Source: Arabidopsis thaliana (Eukaryota > Streptophyta > Magnoliopsida > Brassicales > Brassicaceae). Taken from it: DNA of 64,000 nt. The first letter of the stretch is position 1. Each line of letters opens with the position of its first letter. Made by a program: the position numbers and the translations under genes. The notes below the pieces were generated by a model. That model had not been told where the DNA came from and ran no database searches. It saw nothing but the letters and a program-made list of their open reading frames with translations. Positions 45,869 to 56,339 of the stretch are shown one piece after another. The stretch spans positions 10,347,151 through 10,411,150 of the forward strand of contig NC_003071.7 of assembly GCF_000001735.4 (NCBI RefSeq), in the 5' to 3' direction.

Positions 45869-46711
45869 TTAGAACCCAACAAAGCTAGCCACAAACCCGA
45901 GAACAAGGACAGCACCGAAGCTCAAACCGGTGTTAGAAGCAGAAGAAGGTGGTTCAGCCTCATCAGCTGCTGCCATCTTCTTCTTGCCAGACTTATCTGG
46001 AGCTGGAGCTGGAGAATCACTTTCTGATGGTGCAGATGCAGGTGCGGTTTCTGGAGCTAAACCAGGAGGAGCATCTGCATAATCCCCTTCATCAGCAGGA
46101 GCTGGAGCTGGAGTGGCTGCACCCTTCTTGGGAGATGGGGCCGGTGGTGAAGACATGGGTGGTGGTGGAGGAACCTTAACCGGAGACCCGAGTCCAGGTG
46201 CCACAATGGGCATGCTGATCTGGACCACAGAGAGATTGTACGGGTTACGGAAAACGGTTGTGATGTATTCAGCGGTTTGAGGAGCGCCTTTCACACCAGA
46301 ACCAAAGTAAATCTTTCCGTTAGATTTGGTGCAGTTGAGGAAACCGTTTTGCTGTTGGCCCAAACCGGTGGACTGGTAAAGGGTAGTGAGCAATGTGCTC
46401 TTTTCCTTGAGAGCCTTGAGCTTAAGCTCATCAAAGTAGTCAAGAACCACATGGTTCATAAGAATGTTCTTGACCTCTTCCTCGGGTCTACCAGAGATGG
46501 AACCGATAGCATCGTTGTTAAGGGCCAGCACGGTGATGGTCTGACGTTTGTTGATAATTGGTGTGAGCTCGGTCTTGGCAAGAAGCTCGGTCATGGTGCT
46601 GAATTCAGGGTATTTCTCGAGCACTCGGGTTATGTTAACCGCTGATACAATGGATGAAACAGCGAGTAAGATGGTGAGACAGAGGAGAGAAGAGGAGACC
46701 TTGAGACCCAT
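45869..46711 (-). CDS. FLA3: Fasciclin-like arabinogalactan protein, intronless, 280 aa
   Basis: An N-terminal signal peptide (1-24, ending VSA) is followed by one fasciclin domain (about 25-165) with H1-like TITVLALNNDAI and H2-like NHVVLDYFD. N-glycosylation sites are NIT, NCT and NLS. A Pro-rich arabinogalactan region follows (PPPPPMSSPPAPSPKK, APAPA and SPAPAP repeats, about 178-245), then a C-terminal hydrophobic tail after SSASNTG that fits a GPI anchor signal. It is expected on the outer plasma membrane or wall. FLA3 is known as a pollen-tube and pollen-wall gene. A TATA box (tatatatac) sits about 90 bases upstream. The symbol is recalled for AT2G24450. Confidence 0.94.
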   Translation of the reverse strand: MGLKVSSSLLCLTILLAVSSIVSAVNITRVLEKYPEFSTMTELLAKTELTPIINKRQTITVLALNNDAIGSISGRPEEEVKNILMNHVVLDYFDELKLKALKEKSTLLTTLYQSTGLGQQQNGFLNCTKSNGKIYFGSGVKGAPQTAEYITTVFRNPYNLSVVQISMPIVAPGLGSPVKVPPPPPMSSPPAPSPKKGAATPAPAPADEGDYADAPPGLAPETAPASAPSESDSPAPAPDKSGKKKMAAADEAEPPSSASNTGLSFGAVLVLGFVASFVGF

Positions 46712-46797
46712 CTTTGGGTGTCTTTGTTTATTACCCTTATTATTCTATAGTAAAAGCTCAAACCTCAAAGCCTGAGTTTGCAATAAGAGGATCAGGT

Positions 46798-46810
46798 TGG
46801 GTATATATAC
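46798..46810 (-). promoter_or_regulatory. TATA box of FLA3
   Basis: The minus strand reads gtatatatacccaa about 90 bases before the ATG, a good TATA position for a strongly expressed tissue-specific gene. Confidence 0.6.
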
Positions 46811-47233
46811 AGACCTTAAGAGGAGCTCAAGATTAATGGTGGAGAGACATTTACTTATATTTGTTTTGGCTAAATTTGAACATGACTTTATTGTTACCTC
46901 TATATTTGGCTTTAGACTGTTTTATTTTTACCTTTGGTTCTGAGGTTTGCGTTATTGATACAGAGCCAACGTAGACAAGTCCATCCTAATCTTTATTAAG
47001 TCAATTCTTCAACAACTTGAGGTCCGAAGCTAGAATCAGGAAGTTGTGACAGGGTCATAGGATGTTTTATTTTATTTATTTTATTTTTGAAGATATGTTT
47101 TACCAACAAGAAAAAAGGAAATACAACAATAAAAATGCTTTTAAGAAGATAATAAGAAAGAAAGGACAATATGGAAGAAAAAAAAGGAAATTACATTAAC
47201 GCGTTAGAACAAATTATCCTCAAGAGTTTTCTT

Positions 47234-47240
47234 GTTTATA
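47234..47240 (+). promoter_or_regulatory. TATA box of the RING-less paralogue
   Basis: ttatataaacataacattac lies about 120 bases before the ATG at 47361. The same phrase precedes the RING paralogue at about 50312, so the promoter was duplicated with the gene. Confidence 0.55.
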
Positions 47241-47360
47241 TAAACATAACATTACACCTTCACTTCTCCACAATTTCAGATTTCACAACAATCTCCTCTC
47301 CCATACGACTAATCTTTTCTCTCTATCTCTGAGTTTTGTCTAATTTCACTACGATCGACG

Positions 47361-47813
47361 ATGGAAACTGAATCAATCAAACTCGATGTTCAAGTAACGA
47401 CTACGTCTCAAGATCCGTCGTTAGGGTTGTTAAGCACGGTAATAATCACTCTTGACAGAGATCTGGAGGAATATGACGAGAATGTTGATAGCATCAAGAG
47501 CCTCGGATCTTACCCTGATTCTTCTACTCCCGACGAGTCACTAATCATTCTGAAACTCCCAACCTCCGAACCAGACTACATCTATCTAACTCTCCGTAGC
47601 AAACTCAAAGATCATCTCCACGATCATGTCTTGTCCGAAGAAATAGCTGATCAGATTTTCGAAGCCCAACTAGGAACTCAAAGTATTGATCAGTTTCCGT
47701 TTCAACAACCTTTATTCATGCTAGTCTCCGTCAAATTGACACAGAAGTTATACACCTACGCGCCTTGTAACGCTTCTCCGTTGGCAACAGATTTGACTAA
47801 GAGAGCAAAGTAG
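47361..47813 (+). CDS. RING-less truncated paralogue of the 50438 gene, 150 aa
   Basis: The N-terminal region matches the gene at 50438 throughout: TESxKLDV, SLGxLSTVxIxL, SLGSYPDSS, LKLP, DHVxSE, QQPLFMxVSVKLTQKxY. It stops at ATDLTKRAK, just where the paralogue enters its RING domain. Downstream sequence still resembles the RING coding region (tttcatgaagattgtgtc against catgaaggatgtgtcacc) and rejoins at the shared 3' flank (agagtctaattagggtttta), so the domain was lost by decay rather than by clean truncation. Promoter and 5' UTR are intact. It may encode a stable RING-less protein or be an early pseudogene. I recognise no catalytic residues. Confidence 0.6.
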   Translation: METESIKLDVQVTTTSQDPSLGLLSTVIITLDRDLEEYDENVDSIKSLGSYPDSSTPDESLIILKLPTSEPDYIYLTLRSKLKDHLHDHVLSEEIADQIFEAQLGTQSIDQFPFQQPLFMLVSVKLTQKLYTYAPCNASPLATDLTKRAK

Positions 47814-48419
47814 AAGAATCGAACTCGCATCTGTTTCATGAAGATTGTGTCGTTACTCATGTTCTCTGTGGGGAACCTGTTTACGAACAACAAGAGTCTA
47901 ATTAGGGTTTTATTCGTGTGTCGCAAGTCTAAGTTTAGTTTTAATCTCTGTCGTAGACGTTTAAGATGCTAATTAGGGTTTTCTCATTGTCTATGTATTG
48001 ATCTCAATACCTTTTTGTTGACAACATTCAATGCAGTTTACTTTAATAAAACTCAGAGTCTCAATTTGAAATTCACTTAAAAATTGTCATTACAAGTTTG
48101 ATACTTGTATGATACACAACATTGATGTTAAAATCGAATTTTTATTCAGATAAAAGACAAGTGAACTTGAAGAACTAAAATTCAGATTCTCGAATTGTAA
48201 TGCTTACATTACAAGTTTGTTTCTTGTTTTTAACAAAAATCTTGATTGGCAAGCAACATAAATTTTTATCTGAACCAAGAACAGTATTCGTTTAGAAAGA
48301 TGAAATAAACAAGGAAACAATCTAATACCAGACTTAAGCAGGCGTTCATTGTTACGGGAAGCGAGATGTTCAGCAGAAATATCGGCCTCTGCGAAGTGTG
48401 TATTGTGAATTTGTGATTT
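47814..48419. other. Spacer with decayed RING remnant
   Basis: The first 100 bases keep the eroded RING coding remnant of the gene before. The rest is AT-rich 3' flank up to the FPP pseudogene. Confidence 0.45.
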
Positions 48420-49495
48420 TGAGACATGTTCCTATGTGCCTGAGGGTCTGTGAATTCATGCCCTAAGCTTTCAACTTCTATCTTCATCTGAGACATAGCA
48501 GCAGGACCATGAAGCTTCTTTTGTAGAAGCCTTCTTAGCCTTTGACACTCTTTTTCAAGTCTTGCAATCTTTTTCACACCTTCCAGATGCTGCTTATTTG
48601 CGATTTCCGCTGACTTCAAACTCATGTTTTTCTCTTCATTGTTGCGGATCTCAATTTCTCTCTCAGCAAACTGAAGATTAGTCTTTCAGCTTTTCCACAT
48701 CAGCTTCAGCTTTAGACCTCTCCTCACTAATCTTTACTATCATCTCAGATCGTTCTTGCAACGATCTAGTGAGTGCTGCATTGTCAGAAGCTACTCGGTG
48801 AAGTCCTTGGCTCAATTCATCGATCTTTTCTTCAAGCATAGCTTTGATCTTTCCCCAGTGAGTGGTCTTAGCAAGAGTCACATCTTGCAGCTTCTGGTCA
48901 CTCTTATCTGCAGCTTTAAGAGTGTTACAGATTCAAGTTGACGTTTAAGTGCTAAAGAACAAAAGACAAATCAGTAACAAAAACATCTTTAAACAGTCTG
49001 TATTTTCTAAATTTCTAATACTAACACACAAGAATTGCTCACATAACATCTCAAGAACTATGAAAGGTTTTGTGCTCTAACCTGAAACAGCTGCTTCAGC
49101 GACTTTTCCATGTTAAAGAATCATTCTTTAGTCGTAAACTCAGAGTAAGCATGATTGAGTCTTTCTTTAAGATTTAACTTCAACTTCAAATAATTTGGCC
49201 TGATCCTCTATTTTACTCATACGTGTGTATGACTCGATAGTTATCTGAACATAGTCTGTGTTCTTACACTTCTCCTGACAATCAAAACACAAAAGACTTA
49301 CAAATGAAATTTATAAATTATCAAAACTGACACATTAGGACTACTAATCTCATATAAAAGCAGAGATCCTGATTCTCCAGAGAAGCTATAGGACATAGAA
49401 CAAACAAGAGTTGACTCATTTCCAACAACCGGTTTCACAGTCGTGGCTTTGTCCCAAGACTTGCTCTTCCATGGCCAATCTTTTTGGTAGTTTTA
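48420..49495 (-). pseudogene. Filament-like plant protein (FPP) pseudogene, N-terminal part
   Basis: On minus, in order: WPWKSKSWDKATT-like start (about 49440-49490), SYTRM..IEDQAKLFEVEV (about 49190-49245), EKSLKQL (about 49105), LKRQLESV..LK (48950), KTTHWGKIKAMLEEKIDELS and NAALTRSLQERSEMI (48678-48881), and SAEIANKQHLEGVKKIARLEKE with RLRRLLQKKLHGPAAMSQMK (48430-48625). This is the start and central coiled coil of FPP proteins, which are long microtubule-associated coiled-coil proteins. Stops and frame changes interrupt it and most of the C-terminal half is absent. It lies between the two RING paralogues. Confidence 0.75.
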
Positions 49496-49945
49496 GCTTC
49501 ATTTTTTTGGTATATATATATATATAGATTAGTTTCGGTTTCGAATTTTACAGTTGGATTTAGGTGAACTATATTGGTTGGAAACTCCTCTTAAATTGAT
49601 ATATAGGATTAAATGTTTTACATAAGACCCTAAAACTTTCGATGATTGCAGCACATAAACCACTCTTTTCAAGTATGTTGAACACATTAGCGTTTTGGAT
49701 AATCCAATTTTCTACACGAAAAGCAACTTTTCACTTGAAATATGTTTTTGCCAGCTTAAGTCAGAGAAAACATGAATACTATAGAGGTCTTTAAAAAGCA
49801 TTTGATAAAATATTAGGTTGCTCCCAAGTAACATATAACACAATTAGCACATCAACATGATGATAACCAGAAAAAAAAAAAAAAAATCAAAGAGATTGTG
49901 AAATATCACAATTTATCTAACAATCTCTTTATTATTGTAACAAAA

Positions 49946-50108
49946 TATATTTTGGTTATTAGTTAAAGTATTTGAAGAACTACTCTTGCCGTCTTCGGGA
50001 CGCACGCAGTGGGCTAGTCTGGGCCCATTGGGCTTGGGATACCTGGGTTATCCAAAAAAAAATATATATATATATATATATATTTTGGTTATTAGTTAAA
50101 GTATTTGA
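49946..50108 (+). mobile_element. Truncated SINE-like retroposon with 30 bp target duplication
   Basis: The 30-base sequence at 49946-49975 is repeated at 50079-50108. Between them lie 103 bp: agaactactcttgccgtctt, a GC-rich body with gggcccattgggcttggga and cctgggttatcc, and an A-rich tail running into (TA)n. A GC-rich body ending in poly(A) and flanked by a long direct duplication is the mark of LINE-driven retroposition, and the body resembles the 3' part of Brassicaceae SINEs. It lacks the tRNA-like A and B boxes, so it is 5' truncated. Confidence 0.75.
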
Positions 50109-50437
50109 GGAAAATCAAACAACACAATATAAACCGGCAAATTACAATAGGAAAAATGGTTTGGTTTAAGCACTCTGGTATAACGAGATGTTTTACCAAC
50201 AAGAAAAAAAGGAAACAAGGTAATATGGAGAAAAGGAAATTACATTAACGGTTAGAATAAAGAAAGGAAATTACAATTAACGCGTTCGAACAATTATAAT
50301 CAGAGTTTTGCTTATATAAACATAACATTACACATTCACTTCTCCACAATTTCAGATTTCACTACAATCTCCTCTCTCATCTAATCTTTTACGAATCATC
50401 TTTCTCTCTGATTTTTTGTCTAATTTTCACTACGAGA

Positions 50438-51034
50438 ATGGATACTGAATCATTCAAACTCGATGTTCATGTTCAGGCTTGGTCTCAAGGTCGGTCATTA
50501 GGGTTCTTAAGCACCGTAGTAATCAGTCTACATAGAGAAGTCGAGGAATTTCTCATTAAAGAGAAAGATGATAGTGTCACGAGTCTCGGTTCTTACCCTG
50601 ATTCTTCTTGCCACGACCCACTAATCTCTCTGAAACTACCATGTTTTAAACCAAACGACGTCTTTCACCGTCTCCAAAGCCAACTCCACGATCATGTCAT
50701 GTCCGAACAGATATCTTCTAAGATTGTCGAAGCCCAACGACAAAGAAGTCAAAGTTTTTACTCACAACAACAACCTTTATTCATGATTGTCTCTGTCAAA
50801 TTGACTCAAAAGGTATACAGTGTTGTCCCTTGTATTTCTTCTCCGTCAGCAACAGATGTGGACCAAGAAGAAGAATCGGAGACTTGTGCAATCTGTTTGG
50901 AGAATATGTCGAGATCTGAGAATTATTGCCAGATGCCTTATTGTAAGCATTGTTATCATGAAGGATGTGTCACCAAGTGGGTGATTGGTCATAATAACTC
51001 TTGCCCTCTCTGTCGCAAACCTGTTGACAAATAG
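50438..51034 (+). CDS. RING-H2 ubiquitin ligase-like protein, intronless, 198 aa
   Basis: The N-terminal 140 residues are plant-specific with no known domain. The RING-H2 finger is complete: C150, C153, C169, H171, H174, C177, C189, C192 (CAICLENM, then PYCKHCYHEGCVTKW, then CPLC). This spacing is the E2-binding C3H2C3 form, so E3 ligase activity is likely. There is no signal peptide or membrane segment. The 5' flank from about 50180 duplicates that of the 47361 gene, including the TATA phrase near 50312. Intronless, tandem and variable copies are typical of fast-evolving Brassicaceae RING families. The substrate is unknown. Confidence 0.88.
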   Translation: MDTESFKLDVHVQAWSQGRSLGFLSTVVISLHREVEEFLIKEKDDSVTSLGSYPDSSCHDPLISLKLPCFKPNDVFHRLQSQLHDHVMSEQISSKIVEAQRQRSQSFYSQQQPLFMIVSVKLTQKVYSVVPCISSPSATDVDQEEESETCAICLENMSRSENYCQMPYCKHCYHEGCVTKWVIGHNNSCPLCRKPVDK

Positions 51035-51500
51035 CAGAGTCTAATTAGGGTTTTATTTTGTGGTCTTTAGTGACTTTGTAAACTTAGCTTGTTTCGGAAG
51101 TGTGTTTAGGGTTTTCACTTTTATGTTTCATTGTTTTGTCTAGAGGCAAATTAGGGTTTTCAGAGTTTATGTATCTGTTTTTGTTGGTAACATGTAATTG
51201 CAGTTTCATTTACAAGTTTGATTCTAGTATGCGACATTGCAACACAAAACGCTGTCTTAAACCAAATATAGTTTCAGATTAAACAAAAAATCAACTTTGA
51301 ACTTTTGAAGTTGGCTTACCAAATTGAAAGAAACAAGGAAACAATCCAACACCAGAATTAAGCATGACACTACCAAAGTTTCAGAAGTGAACTAGACGTG
51401 ATCCTAATAGTTCTGGATATTGAAACATCTTTTAAATCACCAGACAATACTAATGACTCTATCTACGGATTAACCAAACTCTAGATGACTATTAGATAGA
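51035..51500. other. Convergent 3' region
   Basis: Holds the 3' UTR of the RING gene (shared agtctaattagggtttta phrase) and that of RPA2 on minus. No gene seen. Confidence 0.45.
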
Positions 51501-53266
51501 TCAAAGCTCCACGTGCTTGAAGTGATACTCATCGATTGTCGAGTATATTAGACCATCTCCTTCCAGTGATTGAACAACGCCCCTATAAACACATCAGTAA
51601 AAAAAACAAAGCAAACTCATGAGCTCAACAACTCTGAATGTAATAAAGAGAGATAGATGTTATAAGGAGAAAGAAAGAAAAAAAGCATACTCTAGCTTGT
51701 TTTTTGGGATCTTCAACTGCTGAGCAATTTCATCGATATGTATCCCCTGTTGTCTTGCACTGCAGTGAACAGAACTATTATTAGACCAGTTTTTTAAGTG
51801 GAGCAATGGGGGCAGCAATGAGAAAATTCAAACTCACGTGCAAGCAGGTTGCTTTAGATAGTCTAGAATCATATCATCCAAGTTCTTGCGCCCATTGCCA
51901 TCATTGTTTTGAGAAGAAACCACCTAAAAACGAGCAACAATAATGAGATTCTATTTCTAAGTACAGAAACAAATGTCATGAAGAAAACCAAAAAAAAAAA
52001 AACTTGGTGAATTCATCATACAGGGTTCAATAGTGTTGCCTGGTTTGTGTTTGATCCACCTTGAAATGTGGTGTTAACTGACTGAGTGACATCACCGACT
52101 TGTTGTCTCTATTGAGAAAGCACAAGTCAGAGAGGGAGGTTCGATTGCAAATTGTGAACAACACAATTTATCTTTTGCTATATTGCATTTTCTTTACCTG
52201 TGATTCAGAGTTCTGGGAGTAGAAGTGTATACACTCAATGTAGTGAAAAGTAACCTCATTGAAGTCCATAATAGGCCTGCAACACAAAACAGACGATTTC
52301 ATATAAATATCTAACAAAGCTTATACAGAACATACCAACGTCTATTGCCAATGGTAACGGAATCAAAAGCATTTCACAACCAAAAATACAAAACATACCT
52401 CACAGAGAAAACAAGAAGCTGAGTTTTGCCCTGAAAAGTCTTCAAATGACCACTGAGGCGCACATAAGTTCCATCTCTGTTTCACAGCTAACAATTAGAA
52501 AACACATCCAAAACCAAAAATGTGATCTCACCACATAAATCAAACAAAAACCAAAGATACTAACCGCACAGACTCCATTTCTCTAGCGTCGAAAGTTTCA
52601 CTCACCCTATAAGAAAGGCACAACAACACCAATTACAAACTTCATAAACTAACCACTGCACCGAAAAACAACTCTTGCATCTATCAAAAGGTAAAGTTTC
52701 CGAGTATTTACCATCTTTTACAGTCAATTCGTCCTGTTCCATCATCAAGAGTGAATCTAACTTCTGTGACTTTAGATTCATCTTTGTCACACACTAATCC
52801 AACAAGTGAAACCTGAATTATACCAAAAACATCACACAATTGAGTAAAAGTTTGACCATATTGACGAATAACGGTAATAAACAAAGAGATCTAGAAATGG
52901 TATTTACGTTTGTTAGTGAGATTCCATTGATGACGAGACCAGATTTTTCACCACTGGATTGGAAACATTCGGTGATTTGCTTCACCGTCACTGGAACAAG
53001 ACCTTGAAAATCACGATTCTGCATATTCCCACAAAACATATACAGAGCAGATTTAGCAATTCCAAAATCGATTGTTACAGAGAAACGTTTAGCGATTCGG
53101 AAACTTTCGATCTGTAGCCTAATCGGTGGAATTGAACGAAATGGAAGATGGATTATATTACCTTAGCGGTGGAGGAGGAGGATTCGTAGGCTTGAGAAGG
53201 TTGAGAAGACATGAATCCGCCGCCGGAGAAGCCGGAATTAGGCTCGAATTGGCTGCTGGAGAACAT
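51501..53266 (-). CDS. RPA2: Replication protein A 32 kDa subunit, 10 exons, 279 aa
   Basis: Exons on minus are 53162-53266, 52908-53018, 52712-52812, 52565-52606, 52399-52476, 52198-52276, 52022-52108, 51838-51923, 51691-51759 and 51501-51582; 280 codons with stop. The N-terminus is Ser/Gly/Gln-rich (the phosphorylated region of RPA32: MFSSSQFEPNSGFSGGG). The OB fold spans about 37-165 (LVPVTVKQI, SGLVINGISLTNVSLVGLV, FTLDDGTGRIDCKRW, YVRLSGHLKTFQGKTQLL). The C-terminal winged helix (about 205-279) ends YHFKHVEL. RPA2 binds single-stranded DNA with RPA1 and RPA3 in replication and repair. In Arabidopsis RPA2/ROR1 also affects silencing and flowering. Exon phases all agree. Confidence 0.96.
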
Positions 53267-54108
53267 TTTCGAAGCTACGAAATCGGAAAATCGAAAGTAA
53301 CTGTGAAGAGATTTAGGAAGTTGAAAAGTGATCAAAGTAAAGGGAAGAGAAGATTTTGGGGGAATTTTAATAGCGACGAAAGAATTTTTGGGGGATTTTC
53401 CCTCCAATTTTGATTAGAGCTTCCCGCCAATTAGGGCGAGGTAAATCTATAATATAATTACTTTTTAATAAATTCAGTTCTCCGGTTTACTCTCAGTTCA
53501 GTTTATTCGACTCAAAAGCTTTCCGGTTTAGAAGACTTATGATTTCGATGGGCTCCTGTGAAGTTGGGCTGTTGGACTTTGGAAAGAGTTAGGCTTTAAA
53601 CTTGTTCCTCTCTCTTTTGAAACAGTAGTGCCTGTAAGAGAGAGCAATAGAGTGATAAATAATAAAGAGATATAGTGGATGATGCAAGATATTCGTGTCG
53701 AGATTTACTCGCGGTTTGTGAGGAACTCGTAAATCGACCTGTGCATTTACCTTTATACAATTTATCAAGATAGCTAGAGAAAGTGAAGTCGAGAGCATTC
53801 GTTATCTAAAACAAATGTATAGATAAGTGAAAAGTGTACTAGATTTATGATTTAGCAGATAAAGATTGATTAGCTCTTGATCTTCTACCAAATGAAATAT
53901 AGATTAATGTAGAGTGTACAAAGCACTGGGCAAGAGATACAAACTCAGCCAAAACGTAACATTTTCAAAAGACTAAATCAGACAAAACAGAGACCCAAAT
54001 GGGCCTAAGATACTTGAGTACTAGTGAAAAACTTAGATAGATTTACTCACCAAAACTCTGGTCACAAAATCAAACAAAGAGGAGAGACCTGAAAATCGAG
54101 GAGCAAGA
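53267..54108. other. RPA2 promoter and FZF 3' flank
   Basis: 53267-53420 is the RPA2 5' UTR region; ttcccgccaattaggg at 53432 contains TTCCCGCC, a consensus E2F site in antisense-to-gene orientation about 160 bases upstream of the ATG. The rest is AT-rich without a gene. Confidence 0.5.
53431..53438 (-). promoter_or_regulatory. E2F-type site upstream of RPA2
   Basis: ttcccgcc on plus (ggcgggaa on minus) matches the TTTCCCGC-type E2F/DP site found in plant S-phase genes. It lies about 165 bases upstream of the RPA2 start, so cell-cycle control at G1/S is plausible. Confidence 0.55.
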
Positions 54109-55655
54109 CTAATAGGTGACATTGTTGGGCAGATTCCTGATGACGTTGCTCTTCATTCCGAGCCTGACACTGCTTTTCGCTCCTCTTTTGTTCATCTCTC
54201 TCATCACCTTCATCCTCACTATGGCCTCCTTTGACTGCACTGTTGCTAGACCCATCATCTTGTACCTGTGTTTTAAGACCCATTCACGTCAGATTCAAAT
54301 TCTACACAGAGACAGTGATAAATGATCTCTGATCGGTTAAAGACAAACCTGGAGGTTAGAGAGTTGACAATATGCTTCTGAGAAGACGGTGCTGGCTTCT
54401 GTTTGTAGTAGCGCATGAATTCTCGAGACCCAAGAGTCCTAGACGTTACTTTGTTATCGGTTCTCTTGGTGATCACAAGCTCAGACCCACCAAAAAGCTC
54501 TACAGTGTTCACTGACTCACCGGACACAACCATCTGATTTTCGTCTCCATTGACATAGCTGTACAAACACACATCAAAAGAAGACACAATTAGTTCAAGC
54601 ACATTTAGACACCAACAACAGAGGAGAAAGCAGAAGAAATGGAACCTGCTGCTGTAGTCATAGAACTCTTCAAGTTCTGCATCTTCTTCATCACCACCAT
54701 CACCATAATGCACTTTGCAATGACCTTTGGCGTCCATATGCTTACGAACAGCTTCCAAACTACTAAATGGATGGCACAATTCATTGCAGTACAGACACAC
54801 GAAGTCTCTCTTGACCTGAAACAACAACCATGTAAGTACTAAGTAGCAAAGAAAAACAAAGATCTAAGACAGACTAAGCACAAAGCACAAACCTTTAGAC
54901 CGAGGTAGGTCAGAAACCCTTTAGGATCCTTCAAGTACTCAATATCAGGAATGAAGAACCCATGAAACTTATGCATATGAACCATACATTTCTCTATAGT
55001 CTTATGCTTCTTATCACACATCAAACAACAAGCCGGATCCAACTCAAATTCAATACCATCTTCATCCATATCTTCTTCTTCACCATCCTCATTCATTTCC
55101 GCATCCAAATCCTCATCCGAATCAACCTCAATCCATTCATCTTCACTCTCTTCCTCCTCAATCGAACCCTTCAATTGAGCAGTGTTATTCTTCTCAACAC
55201 GACGAGGCGGAAGCTGCTTGATGATCGCTTTATCCTCCTCTCCAGTACTCGTCGAAGCCTTCAAAACATGACTCTTCGACTTAAGATGCTGCTCATGAGC
55301 CTTGGAACTCCTGTAACCTTTGTTACAGATTCCACAACTATAAAGCATCGGTGCTTCAACAGCTTTAACCTTCTCTTGAGCTATAGCAGCTTGTCTAGCT
55401 TCAAATAGTGCCTCTGTTACTCCAGGAACACCAGCTATCTATAAACATTTCAAAACCAAACTAATCATGAACTAGAAGAACCAAAATCAAATCCATAAAC
55501 CATAGACGAACTTAATCGCGAAACGAAAACACAAGAGATTGAATTCTAACCTTGCGCTTGAGATTGTAACGGTGCCATTCGGATTTGTAGTGAAACTTCT
55601 GCTCAGCGTCGTCTTCGAAGTCTTTGTTACACGAATTACAAGCTAAACCTGACAT
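54109..55655 (-). CDS. FZF: C2H2 zinc-finger protein of the REI1 (60S maturation) family, 5 exons, 395 aa
   Basis: Exons on minus are 55551-55655, 54893-55438, 54646-54815, 54349-54558 and 54109-54265; 396 codons with stop. Four C2H2-type fingers are visible: C6/C9/H22/H28, C70/C73/H86/H92, CLMCDKKHKTIEKCMVHMHKFH in the middle (quoted in part), and FVCLYCNELCHPFSSLEAVRKHM. An acidic stretch (EEEESEDEWIEVDSDEDLD) precedes the third finger. The C-terminus RYYKQKPAP and NKRGAKSSVRLGMKSN matches Rei1/Reh1/ZNF622. The yeast orthologue releases Arx1 from cytoplasmic pre-60S subunits, so a role in late ribosome maturation is expected. The symbol is recalled for AT2G24500. Confidence 0.93.
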
Positions 55656-55984
55656 CTTTCTCTATCTCAGAATAAAAACTCAGAGAGGAAGAATTCGAGG
55701 ATTAGGGATGGCTTTGGTTTATATTGGAGGCGACGGCTCATACGTAGGTCGGCGAAATTTGTTTAACGACAAATCTCCAAATCTTGTTGTGTTTGCGTAA
55801 GCAGTGATGTTAATATGGGTCGGGTTAAGATGGCTTTGGCCCAAACGAAATTTTAAATCGGGTTAAAATACATTTTGTGAAGCTAATGGGCTTTCTAATG
55901 GGCTTTTAGATAAATCGATTAGGCTTATTGTAACGAAAACCCTAATTTTTATACACATATACGCAACGCTTTCTTCCTCGAGGG

Positions 55985-56320
55985 ATGAGATGAGAAAGAC
56001 AATGATGATCTCCGATCTTCCGGACGATTTAGAATCGGAACTCTAGGGTTTAAAATCTTCTGGCCATAGCTTTAATATCTTCTGATGTAACAGCGACAGT
56101 TTGTCTTTTCCAACAACTGATAGAACCACGTTTTCCTCTTTCGTTTAAGAGTTTTAATCGTGAAGATATTGCAGCTCTATCAGTTGTTGGGAAAGAAAAA
56201 CTCTTAGTTTTACATCAGGATTTTCATGATTTTTCTTTATCTTCTGGTTTTATTGATGTTCCTTTGTTCGAGCTTAGTCATAAGTAGTTGTTTCTATTTA
56301 TTGATATAATGATTTTTTTA
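55985..56320 (+). pseudogene. Internally deleted F-box gene copy
   Basis: It begins atgatgatctccgatcttcc (MMISDLPDDLESE), identical to the start of the gene at 57220, then jumps to pieces matching about 57660 (tcttctggccatagctt) and about 57914 (cgtttaagagttttaatcg). The upstream aacgaaaaccctaattt promoter phrase is also shared (55930 and 57137). A local inverted repeat of caacaactgatagaa/tctatcagttgttg lies at about 56114 and 56177. Only fragments of the reading frame remain. Confidence 0.75.
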
Positions 56321-56339
56321 ATACTATACATAATGAATT

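Noticed and set aside
46277-46645. 122-codon plus-strand frame over FLA3
   Set aside because: Antisense shadow of the FLA3 fasciclin coding exon.
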